A DNA stretch of 64,000 nucleotides from Fabrea salina (taxonomy: Eukaryota; Ciliophora; Heterotrichea; Heterotrichida; Fabreidae). A program made the position numbers and the translations under genes. The first letter of the stretch is position 1. Each line of letters opens with the position of its first letter. This document shows positions 28,126 to 35,872 of the stretch, in pieces. The stretch covers positions 186,001 through 250,000 of the forward strand of contig JALIHJ010000025.1 of assembly GCA_022984795.1 (NCBI GenBank), given 5' to 3'. The notes beneath the pieces are model-generated. The model ran no database searches, had not been told where the DNA came from, and saw only the letters and a list, made by a program, of their open reading frames with translations.

Positions 28126-28150
28126 TTAAAATAATTCGTAAAGCCATTAA

Positions 28151-29770
28151 TTAGTAGGGAAAAGCTTTGACAACTTTAGTGACTTCTCGGTCACAAGCTC
28201 CACACCTTGAGTGAGGGTTGTTTCTGGAGACTTTCCTGTTAATCGATAGTTTGAGTTCGCTTAAACAGAGGTTACAGTAAAGTAGATGGCCGCAAGGAAT
28301 GAATAAAGTGTCTTTTTTTTCAACTAAGCACATAGTGCACATTTCTTTTTCTTGATATTCTTTTTCAAGGTTGTCTCTGATTTTTTTGGTCAATTCGGTG
28401 TTTTGGGAAACCTCTTCTAGTTCTTCTTCTTTTTCTGCCAAGGCTTCTTCTAAGATCTCTATTTTTTTGTCCTTTTCTTGCAGTTCTGACTTGAGTTGGC
28501 TGATTTTGACTTCTTTTTGACTGGAAGCTTTGGTGCTTTGGGACTTAAACTTTTGCATGTCAGCTTGGTAGTTGTTTATTACTGTTCTTTTGTCTTGTTT
28601 TTCTTTTTCGAGTTCGGCTTTTAGTGAGTTGATTTTTTGGTTTACTTCTTTGCTCATCTGTTTGATAAGTTCTCTGGTTTGTTTTTTTAAGTTGAGTATT
28701 TCTAGTTTGGACTTTTCTGCAGCAGCTTCTTTTTCTGCTTTGGTTTGGTCAAGTTGAGTCAGGGTTTGGCTTTTCTCGAGTTTTAAAGTGTTTATGTTTT
28801 TAAAGGCTTCTTCTAGTTGTTTTTTGAGATACTCGTTGCTGACTTTTAAGGCGTTGTAGGACTCTGTGAGTTCTTCGTTCTTTGCTTTGATTTGTGCACT
28901 TGTGTCAGGCAGCCCGTATAGCATTGAATGAGGGAAGCAAAACAGACCTAAGTCTGTTTCTTCAACTATACTTCCTAAACCTCGGTCTTCGGTTTTGTGC
29001 ACCATTAAGTAGACTCTATTGTAGACTCCAGCTTCTTGAGTGCAAACTGCTATTTTTGTGCTGGGCATGTTGCGTTTGGGCTGCTTGAAGATGTTCAAGA
29101 AACCTTCTGAATCAGCTGTGGGAAACAGCTTTCCTATATAGAATTCTTTGAGTCGGTTCGAGTCCCTTCTTCTTAGACCTGGCCACTCCTCCACGTCCAG
29201 AAAGGTAAATCTGTCTATCCAAATTTCTTTTAAGTGGAAGTTGTTTTCAGTGCGCAGCAGAAACTGAAACCTTTTGGTTAGGTAGCAAAGAATTACTGGC
29301 TTTGAGGTATCAGTCGGTTTTCTGAGTGTCTTTAAATGAGCTGCGTTAGAGGGCTGCCAAGGGTCTTTTGAATTGGGGCACTCTGAAATGTGGAGATCCA
29401 GAGCCACCTGGCCTGCTTGCTTATAAATAAGGTGGTTAGGGTTCATAGGGCATTTAACCATTTCGTACTCTAATCTTTGAGTTCCCCAAGTGTTGGTAGT
29501 TAAACAGTGCTGTACAGGGTCCCAGTAGTAATGAGTTTTTCTTCCAGGAAACTCTCTGCACCTTGGAGTGTGGTACTTTAGTTTTTGAGGGTCGGTAAAA
29601 ATATGCAGGGAGTTGTAAGGGCAGTTCTGGATGGTTGCTGCAACTTTAGAAAAGTGTTTGTCTTTACAAGAAACAATGTGAGAGATAAACTTGTCTTGGG
29701 AAACTAGTCTGTGACTAGGGTTGTAGGGGCAAGTGGTGTAGTCGTAAGAATCGATTTCGTTTATTTTCAT
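28151..29770 (-). CDS. CHHC zinc finger (x3), coiled-coil, RING protein
   Basis: Predicted 539 residues. Three CHHC fingers are visible, each C-x5-H-x9-11-H-x3-C (first C14, H20, H31, C35; the second from about C50; the third from about C106). CHHC fingers are known from U11-48K and gametocyte-specific factors, which bind RNA. A beta-rich middle (about 160-300) and a coiled coil (about 310-470) follow. The C-terminus is a RING-type domain, CTMC, then FIPCGHLLYCNLC, then CGACDR. The combination suggests an RNA-linked ubiquitin ligase, which is inference. Confidence 0.82.
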   Translation of the reverse strand: MKINEIDSYDYTTCPYNPSHRLVSQDKFISHIVSCKDKHFSKVAATIQNCPYNSLHIFTDPQKLKYHTPRCREFPGRKTHYYWDPVQHCLTTNTWGTQRLEYEMVKCPMNPNHLIYKQAGQVALDLHISECPNSKDPWQPSNAAHLKTLRKPTDTSKPVILCYLTKRFQFLLRTENNFHLKEIWIDRFTFLDVEEWPGLRRRDSNRLKEFYIGKLFPTADSEGFLNIFKQPKRNMPSTKIAVCTQEAGVYNRVYLMVHKTEDRGLGSIVEETDLGLFCFPHSMLYGLPDTSAQIKAKNEELTESYNALKVSNEYLKKQLEEAFKNINTLKLEKSQTLTQLDQTKAEKEAAAEKSKLEILNLKKQTRELIKQMSKEVNQKINSLKAELEKEKQDKRTVINNYQADMQKFKSQSTKASSQKEVKISQLKSELQEKDKKIEILEEALAEKEEELEEVSQNTELTKKIRDNLEKEYQEKEMCTMCLVEKKDTLFIPCGHLLYCNLCLSELKLSINRKVSRNNPHSRCGACDREVTKVVKAFPY

Positions 29771-29903
29771 AATTGCCCCCTCACTGCCCAGTCTAATATT
29801 GATAAAGATGAGGCATATATTTACCGAAACTGTTGAGTTTGGACTGACTGCTGCCAGTCCAGAATTAAGGTTTCGTAAAACAAGCGGGCTTTGCTCCTAA
29901 CAA

Positions 29904-30575
29904 TTAATTAACTTTGTAAAGCGATAACACAGAAGACACTATTCGAGGGTCGGGCTCCAAATTAGACTCTTGGTTCAAAAAGAGCATAGCTAAATGCAGA
30001 CAAGCGTTTCCTATGTCTTCAGGACTTGCTTGTATCACTACTCTGCTTCTGAAAGAGTCGTTAGCAAAGTTGTGTGCAACTCTAAGCAAAACAGTATCTG
30101 AAGACAACCCCTGCCAAGTTTGTTTGATGTACTGGTAAGGAAGAGGTGCTTCGAGTTGGTACCCCAAAGCTTCCAAGAGGTCGAACTCTGACTTAACAAG
30201 TTTCTTTTTAAGGACTTCGTGGAGCTTAGGCGAGAGTTCCTGGGGCTTGAACTTAGGGTTCCTTGCGACCTTTTTGGCAGCTGTCATTTCATAGTACTTC
30301 TTGACAAAGTCGTCTAAGTACCTTACTTGGTAAAGCAGTTTAGCTGAAAAGAACAGACAAGTTGCTGCCACTAGCAGTCTGTCGAACCTTCTAAAAGAAT
30401 TCCTTAGAGAAAACTACTCCTCCATTACTTTGTGAAAGTAGAACTGGGCTGTGGCTATGCAGGTCTGGGACAACCGGTTCTGTACCCCCAAGTCCCTTAT
30501 AAAAGCTAAGCTTTCTTGCAAGAACTTTTCTTCTTGGTCGGGAGTCATTCCGTCCTTGACACTTTGGCTTTCCAT
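29904..30575 (-). CDS. Cyclin (transcription-type, K/T/L-like), one 15-nt intron
   Basis: Exons 30575-30429 and 30413-29904 give 218 residues. The cyclin box is clear: IRDLGVQNRLSQTCIATAQFYFHKF, then DRLLVAATCLFFSAKL. The second half has the LLEALGYQLEAPLPYQYI segment, typical of cyclins that pair with transcriptional CDKs such as CDK9/12. Without splicing the frame stops after HK-VMEE. The ATG directly follows the stop of the upstream nuclease gene, with zero bases between. Confidence 0.85.
30414..30428 (-). other. 15-nt intron GTAATGGAGGAGTAG
   Basis: Phase 0 in the cyclin gene. Retention gives V-M-E-E-stop. Removal restores the conserved cyclin helix HKFSLRNSF. It is unusually G-rich and lacks the TAAT core of the other introns. 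Confidence 0.85.
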
Positions 30576-31376
30576 TTATAAGTTAAATCTTACTGCAAGT
30601 GACAAGTGGTCGCTTGGATACTGTTCACTTGGCAGGGCTAAAGGTCCAATTTCTTCTTCTGTAGGCAGTGAGTAAACTCCAGTTACTTGGAGTCCTTTGT
30701 ACCAAATATAGTCTTCTGTTTTCTTTTCCAGAGTTTTTCTGTGCTTTAGAGTGGTAAACTGGGTTTCGCCTAGTACTTCTTGGTAAGGGTTTAATAGACC
30801 TAATCGACTGGATTTTAGTACTTCTTGGGTTTCTGAGTCAGGAAGTGAGTTAAAGTCCCCACAGACGATTATAGGAATGTTTTCTAGGGCTTCTAAGTAG
30901 TTTACTAACTCTTTTGCTTGGCTTGCTCTGATATTTTCATAGGGCTTTTTAGCTTTTAAGTGAGTGGAAACCACATAAAGTTCAGTATTGCAGAACCTAA
31001 GTTTAGTAGCTAAGAAAAACTGGTTGCTTTGAGAATACCAATGAACGTGACTCCAAAGCAACTCTACTTCTTTTTTGAAAAAGATAGCAGTTCCGTCTTT
31101 GTGCCAATCTTTTTTCTTGTTGAAGATGCCTGAGTAACCCAGTTTGTCTAACTCAGGCAGCAAAAAGTCCTCGAAGTGGTCTACTTCTTGAGCGCATAGT
31201 ATAAGTGGGTCTACGTTACTTATTTCAGACAGGATCAAAGGGGCTCGGAAACTCCAGTCAAGAGCTTGTTGTGGAGCTTTTGGAAAGTCTAAAGCTAAAC
31301 TGTCGGCTAGAGTGTTCCACTGCATTACTTTAAAGCCTTGTTCTTGTAAGTTCACAAAAGTTCTAGGCAGTGCCAT
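30576..31376 (-). CDS. Nocturnin/CCR4-type exonuclease-endonuclease-phosphatase enzyme
   Basis: Predicted 266 residues forming one EEP domain. Motifs are QWNTLADSLA, CAQEVDHFEDF, the DGTAIFFKK strand, VVSTHLKAKK, IIVCGDFNSLPDS and the final YPSDHLSLAVRF with the catalytic Asp-His pair. These are the CCR4/nocturnin/Angel set. Enzymes of this group remove poly(A) tails or act on NADP(H). Without the CCR4 leucine-rich repeats it is closest in build to nocturnin or Angel. Confidence 0.88.
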   Translation of the reverse strand: MALPRTFVNLQEQGFKVMQWNTLADSLALDFPKAPQQALDWSFRAPLILSEISNVDPLILCAQEVDHFEDFLLPELDKLGYSGIFNKKKDWHKDGTAIFFKKEVELLWSHVHWYSQSNQFFLATKLRFCNTELYVVSTHLKAKKPYENIRASQAKELVNYLEALENIPIIVCGDFNSLPDSETQEVLKSSRLGLLNPYQEVLGETQFTTLKHRKTLEKKTEDYIWYKGLQVTGVYSLPTEEEIGPLALPSEQYPSDHLSLAVRFNL

Positions 31377-31382
31377 TTATTA

Positions 31383-34064
31383 CTACATTACTGAAGAGTT
31401 CAGTGAAGACCGTGCTCTGTTTTTGTCGAGTTTCATCACAAACGACAGAATAGTTTTAACCACTTGGGAGTCTCCTTCGTAAACTAGCTCTTCAGACTTA
31501 GTGAGGTACCCTGGAAACGCAGGTTTGACTCTGAGTATTTCAAAGGCCTTTCTTATGTTTTTGAAGCAGTCAGCCCGCGTTCTAGGCTTTCTGTCTACCT
31601 TTGGTATGCTGATCTTCTCAACTTTGCTTATTATGTCACAAAGAAGCACTCCGTTGCTGAACTCAGTTAAAAACTCGGAAGTAAAGTCTAAACCTGGAGG
31701 GTACTTGATGCCTAAAGAGTCGAGCCAAGTGTAAAAAGACTCGAATCTGTCCCTAGTATCTCTTTCAATTGGAATGCTAGAGTTAGTTCCCAGCAGTTTG
31801 CGCTCGCTTGCGTTGCGGCTCATAGGTTCGTTGAACTTCCTAGGAGAGTCAATGCTTCCGAAGGTTTGGTTAAAAGAGTTTTCAATAGAACTCCTCCAAG
31901 CAATGTTGGACTGCAAAGTGTTTAAGCCGAACTGGTGGAGTCTGCCAACATACGGACCGTCAGAGTGGTAGTCAGTTCCTGGTCTTCTAGGTGGAAGTCC
32001 GTCAAAGCACCTGTAGAGGTCTTCTAAGAGTCCAAGTGTAATGCTAGGGTTGCCTTTGCTTATTTCTTTTTCGTTCCAAGTGAACTTTTGGGACATCTTG
32101 GGGTGCTTGCGCAGAACTTCTAAAGCTTTCCTTATGTTTTTTAAAGCAGTTTGTTCAGTTTTGGGTGGTTTGGGAATGGACTGGATTCTCTGAGGCTTTA
32201 GTTTGTTCACTAGAATGTTGATGATCTTGCCGGACTTAAGTTCTCCAGAGATCTCAAATATGGAAAAAGGCACTTTTTGAATTACTTCTAAGGAGTGGAG
32301 CCAGTTCAGAACGCCTGATTCTAGTTTCTTAAGTTCAAACGCACCGTAAGGAAGACTGCAAGGCTGGTACTTAAGAGGCACTGCTGACGGGTGGAGTTCT
32401 TTTAAAGAATACACTATCCTGTAAATAGCTTCAGGGTTACTCATCAAGGTCTCTGAGTTAGGCACTTCGAGTTTCTGGTCTTTAATCACTTCCGAAGCTT
32501 TGTCAAAGTTCTCTTTGACCTGGCGTGTATTTCTGGGGCGTTTATTGTGTCTAGTGTTAGTTCCTAGCAGAACAGTTAAAAGTTCACATAATAAAACTCC
32601 GTTTAAAAACTGGTTTTGCAGGGGGTTGTGGGTTTCTTCCCAGTGGAGTTCAAGGGCCTCCAGCCAGCTTGTTACTTGAGTTTTGGTTTCTTCTGAGAGT
32701 TTTGGTTTGCTAAGGTGTTTGTTTTTGACTCTAGGAGTTAAAGGAGGAGTTCTGCTTGGAGTTGTTCTGTTTCTGTGGGAAGCTGCATAGGACCTAAGGG
32801 AGTTCGACTTGGCAGACAAAAAAGACTTGGGCAAGTAAAGCTTTGAGTTTGCAGGGGAAGGAGGAACAGGTGGCTTGGGAGGAGTGGTTGGGGGTTTGGG
32901 GGGCGAGGTTTGGATTTCTTGTTCTTTGTGTTGTGTGGTTTCTGGTTCTTGTTTCGGAGCTGGGGACTGAGACACTGGTCTTTTTTTGCTAGCACTGTAG
33001 AACTTCATCATGTCTTCTAAGAGTCCCCAAACTACGTTTTCGTCTCCTTGGAGTATTTCTTTAGCTGACCACAAGTACCTTGCGTTTATTTTGGGGTAAC
33101 TTCGGAGGAACTCTAGGACTTTGTTCACGTTGGTTAGTGCCTGGGTTCTGTTTTTAGGGTTCCTTTCGCAGCCTTTGATGCCTCCTGACCTTCCTTGGAG
33201 TCTGTTGATTATATCGCAGAGTATCACTCCTGTTCTGCAGATGCTAGTTAGCATTTGGCTGTCCAATGCTCCTTTGCGGGCAATTCCCAGGGTCTCAATC
33301 CAAGAGATTATGCCTTCTTTAGTGGACTCAGGCACAGGCTTGGCTTCGTACTGAGTTTGTGTAGGGGGAGACAAAGGCTTTTCAGGAGCAACTGGCTGAG
33401 GAGTGGAACTTTTGGGGAGTTCTCTGGGTAAGTTTATATTTATTTCTTGCTTTGAAATGTCTAAGTTGGGCTGGTTGGAGTTTTCTAGGGTTTCTTGGTC
33501 TGCTTGAGCTCCTTCGGTTAAGTAGTATTCTTGAACAGCTATTTCAGAAACAGGAGACTGCATGTGGTCTCTGTAAGAGTAACTAGGCGAAACAGGAGGT
33601 TTGTTTTTTGGAGTGACTTGTCTAGGAAGGTTAGAGAGTTGTTCTTGGTGGTTGGGAGAGTTCCAGCACTTGCTGGTGATGGCTGAGTCAGTCATTCTGT
33701 TGGGCTCTCTAGGAGTTTCGTCTAACTCGCTCATGAGCTTCATCACTTCTATCAAGCAACTTTGGTTGTCTTGAATGTGCTCTCCTGAGATATCGCTTAG
33801 TTCCTCAGGCAGGATTTGTCTAATGCTGTTTAAGATCACATTCCAGTTTTCAATAGCTTCTTCCTCGGAAAGCACTGTCATTTCTATGCCTTGGAGCGGA
33901 AAACCGAAGTAAGCAAGGATGTCCGCAACTACTATTCCAGACTTAAGGTCTTCAAAGGAGTCTACCAAGGTGCAGGAGGGTACATCTAGGCAGTTCACCC
34001 AGTCTATTAAGTACATCACTTCTTGTCTAGTTGGCGTCCTAGGACTCAGCATATTAGAACTCAT
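31383..34064 (-). CDS. Protein with five tandem calponin-homology-like domains
   Basis: Predicted 893 residues. Five CH-like units lie at about residues 14-110, 250-360, 460-550, 575-685 and 770-880. Each begins with a short W-containing helix (WIETLGI, WLEALEL, WLHSLEV, WLDSLGI) and ends in a helix followed by a conserved small region. Units 2, 4 and 5 also share an RxxxxALxNIxKAxEFLR pattern. Linkers are Pro/Ser/Lys-rich. CH domains bind actin or microtubules; five in a row is unusual, and a cytoskeletal cross-linker is the likely role. Confidence 0.82.
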   Translation of the reverse strand: MSSNMLSPRTPTRQEVMYLIDWVNCLDVPSCTLVDSFEDLKSGIVVADILAYFGFPLQGIEMTVLSEEEAIENWNVILNSIRQILPEELSDISGEHIQDNQSCLIEVMKLMSELDETPREPNRMTDSAITSKCWNSPNHQEQLSNLPRQVTPKNKPPVSPSYSYRDHMQSPVSEIAVQEYYLTEGAQADQETLENSNQPNLDISKQEININLPRELPKSSTPQPVAPEKPLSPPTQTQYEAKPVPESTKEGIISWIETLGIARKGALDSQMLTSICRTGVILCDIINRLQGRSGGIKGCERNPKNRTQALTNVNKVLEFLRSYPKINARYLWSAKEILQGDENVVWGLLEDMMKFYSASKKRPVSQSPAPKQEPETTQHKEQEIQTSPPKPPTTPPKPPVPPSPANSKLYLPKSFLSAKSNSLRSYAASHRNRTTPSRTPPLTPRVKNKHLSKPKLSEETKTQVTSWLEALELHWEETHNPLQNQFLNGVLLCELLTVLLGTNTRHNKRPRNTRQVKENFDKASEVIKDQKLEVPNSETLMSNPEAIYRIVYSLKELHPSAVPLKYQPCSLPYGAFELKKLESGVLNWLHSLEVIQKVPFSIFEISGELKSGKIINILVNKLKPQRIQSIPKPPKTEQTALKNIRKALEVLRKHPKMSQKFTWNEKEISKGNPSITLGLLEDLYRCFDGLPPRRPGTDYHSDGPYVGRLHQFGLNTLQSNIAWRSSIENSFNQTFGSIDSPRKFNEPMSRNASERKLLGTNSSIPIERDTRDRFESFYTWLDSLGIKYPPGLDFTSEFLTEFSNGVLLCDIISKVEKISIPKVDRKPRTRADCFKNIRKAFEILRVKPAFPGYLTKSEELVYEGDSQVVKTILSFVMKLDKNRARSSLNSSVM

Positions 34065-34113
34065 TCAAACTTAAATATGTAATTATAAGAAACCCAGCTT
34101 GTCTAATAATCTA

Positions 34114-34686
34114 ATGGTGAAAGAGTTAAACTTAGTTGTTGGAATAGCAACAGGAATATTCACTGTCTGGCAGGTTTCGCGCTACACAAGTCCCAAACTC
34201 CAGAGTTTTATGTATCAGCACTTTTCGCTTTCCCAAACTTATACAGTCAACGAAAAGCACTACCACACTATTTTTACCTACGGAATTAGTCACTCCAACC
34301 CTGTTCACTTTGCAGTAAACGCTGCTTGCATGCTAGCTGCTGGCAGGTTCCTTCCTAAGGACTTGCTGTTTAAGTTCTACCTAATGAGTGTGCCGATGGG
34401 TGTAGTAGGACTAGCAGTGACTCCTAGCGCTGAGGCCCAAACTGTCAGAAACATGCCTTCAACTAAGGGTTCGGGTGCTTACTCTGCTGCTTTGCTTACT
34501 TACTATGGACTGATGAGTAAACACAGCTTTTATGGAATTCCAGCTTGGAGTTTTGCTGTGGCAGGAATCACCTTAGAAGCAATGTCCAGTGTGTACTTAG
34601 GAACGAACCAAAGTGTGGCTCCGGAGGTAAGTGGGGCTTTTTGTGCTTTGTACTACATTTTTCTTAAGTTCATCAAGATTATTTAA
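34114..34686 (+). CDS. Rhomboid-like membrane protein lacking the catalytic His
   Basis: Predicted 190 residues with about six membrane helices. The rhomboid frame is recognisable: FTYGISHSNPVHFAVNAACML (HxxxxHxxxN type) and a KGSGAYSA segment with Ser120 at the nucleophile position. The helix that normally holds AHxxG reads APEVSGA, so Glu171 replaces His. Without the His the Ser-His dyad is absent, suggesting a pseudoprotease. The N-terminal region is short, so a mitochondrial PARL relative is possible but unproven. Its 3' end overlaps the convergent Nudix gene by 8 nt. Confidence 0.65.
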   Translation: MVKELNLVVGIATGIFTVWQVSRYTSPKLQSFMYQHFSLSQTYTVNEKHYHTIFTYGISHSNPVHFAVNAACMLAAGRFLPKDLLFKFYLMSVPMGVVGLAVTPSAEAQTVRNMPSTKGSGAYSAALLTYYGLMSKHSFYGIPAWSFAVAGITLEAMSSVYLGTNQSVAPEVSGAFCALYYIFLKFIKII

Positions 34687-35206
34687 ACTGGAGTCCTAAG
34701 GCAAAAAAGTACAGTCTAGAGTCTATTTCGTAGTTCTGCTTGCGTTTGAGTTCCAGTAGCTCTTCCAAAAAGTTACTTTTCTTAAGTAAGTGGACGTTTA
34801 TGCTTTCAGCTGGGTCGAGTTTCTGACTTTGAGGGTCAGAACTAACAACTGCAGAAACAAAGTAGTGACTTTCAGTGCTTTTCCAAGGGTCGTTGTACAC
34901 GTTGCGGCCTAGTTCTAAGTAGTCTAGAGTGTACCCTGTTTCTTCTTTGAGTTCTCTGACAGCAGTTTCTTCAGGAGTTCCTTTGTCCATCATTCCAGCA
35001 GGGAACTCCAGCACGAACTTGCCTACTGGGTACCTAAACACACTTACAACTAGTATTTTTTCTCCAAGTTGAGTTAAAACCATAACTCCGTCTGTGCTTT
35101 TTTGGGGTCTTGACACAAACTCCCACTCTTTTTGTTGTCCTGTTCTGTTGGTGTAAAGTACTTTGTTGAGCCAAAGCCAGTGTCCCCTAACTAAAGCCTT
35201 CTGCAT
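34679..35206 (-). CDS. Nudix hydrolase, ADP-ribose pyrophosphatase-like
   Basis: Predicted 175 residues. The Nudix box reads GMMDKGTPEETAVRELKEETGY, with the metal-binding RELKEET core intact. One residue between the KG and TPEE parts is missing against the family's GX5EX7REUXEEXGU spacing, so the first Glu is absent. The surrounding FRYPVGKFVLEFPAG resembles NUDT5/YSA1-type ADP-ribose and nucleotide-sugar hydrolases. The ATG is 5 bp from the divergent Ran gene. Confidence 0.85.
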   Translation of the reverse strand: MQKALVRGHWLWLNKVLYTNRTGQQKEWEFVSRPQKSTDGVMVLTQLGEKILVVSVFRYPVGKFVLEFPAGMMDKGTPEETAVRELKEETGYTLDYLELGRNVYNDPWKSTESHYFVSAVVSSDPQSQKLDPAESINVHLLKKSNFLEELLELKRKQNYEIDSRLYFFALGLQFK

Positions 35207-35211
35207 AATAA

Positions 35212-35871
35212 ATGGAAGGTCAAACTAGAGTAGAGTTTAAGTTAGTCCTGATTGGCGACGGAGGAGTTGGCAAAACTACTTTTGTGAAAAGACACCTTAC
35301 TGGAGAATACGAAAAGAAGTACATTGCCACTGTAGGTGTAGAAGTGCACCCTTTAACTTTCTTTACCTCTAGAGGCCCTCTTTGCTTTAACGTGTGGGAC
35401 ACTGCTGGACAAGAAAAACTCTCCGGACTCAGGGACGGCTACTATATTGGAGGCCAGTGCGGCATAATCATGTTCGACGTTACTTCCCGCGTTACTTACA
35501 AAAACATCCCCAAGTGGCACCGCGACCTCGTAAGAGTCTGCGAAAACATTCCTATTGTGCTTGTGGGAAACAAAGTGGACATCAAAGACAGAAAAGTTAA
35601 AGCTAAACAAATCACTTACCACAGAAGACACAACTTGCAGTACTTCGATGTGTCTGCTAAAAGCAACTACCAGTTCGAAAAGCCTTTTTTGTGGCTGGCA
35701 AAGCGCTTGTCAGGCGACCCCAACTTGGTGTTTGTGGAAGCTCCGGTGCTTGCAGCTGAAGAAGTTGAGATTGACAACGAGCAGATGGAAGCTATTCAAA
35801 GAGAGCACCAAGAAATGCAAAACCTACAGAACGCACCTCTTCCAGACGAAGAAGATGAAAACTTTAGTTAA
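35212..35871 (+). CDS. RAN: GTP-binding nuclear protein Ran
   Basis: Predicted 219 residues, matching Ran. Visible motifs are [10 protein letters not shown] (P-loop), [13 protein letters not shown] (switch I), [18 protein letters not shown] (switch II), NKVDIKD and [14 protein letters not shown]. The C-terminus is acidic (DEEDENFS), replacing the usual DEDDDL, and still fits the Ran tail that contacts RanBP. It controls directional import and export. It ends 1 bp before the convergent TTL-like gene. Confidence 0.97.
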   Translation: MEGQTRVEFKLVLIGDGGVGKTTFVKRHLTGEYEKKYIATVGVEVHPLTFFTSRGPLCFNVWDTAGQEKLSGLRDGYYIGGQCGIIMFDVTSRVTYKNIPKWHRDLVRVCENIPIVLVGNKVDIKDRKVKAKQITYHRRHNLQYFDVSAKSNYQFEKPFLWLAKRLSGDPNLVFVEAPVLAAEEVEIDNEQMEAIQREHQEMQNLQNAPLPDEEDENFS

Positions 35872-35872
35872 G

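Noticed and set aside
29771-29903. Small RNA or extra exon between the cyclin and CHHC-RING genes
   Set aside because: It has a 6-bp hairpin (GGACTG/CAGTCC) and an open frame of about 39 codons upstream of the CHHC ATG, but no RNA-family motif. A GT...AG 16-mer that would fuse the genes starts GTT, unlike the other introns.
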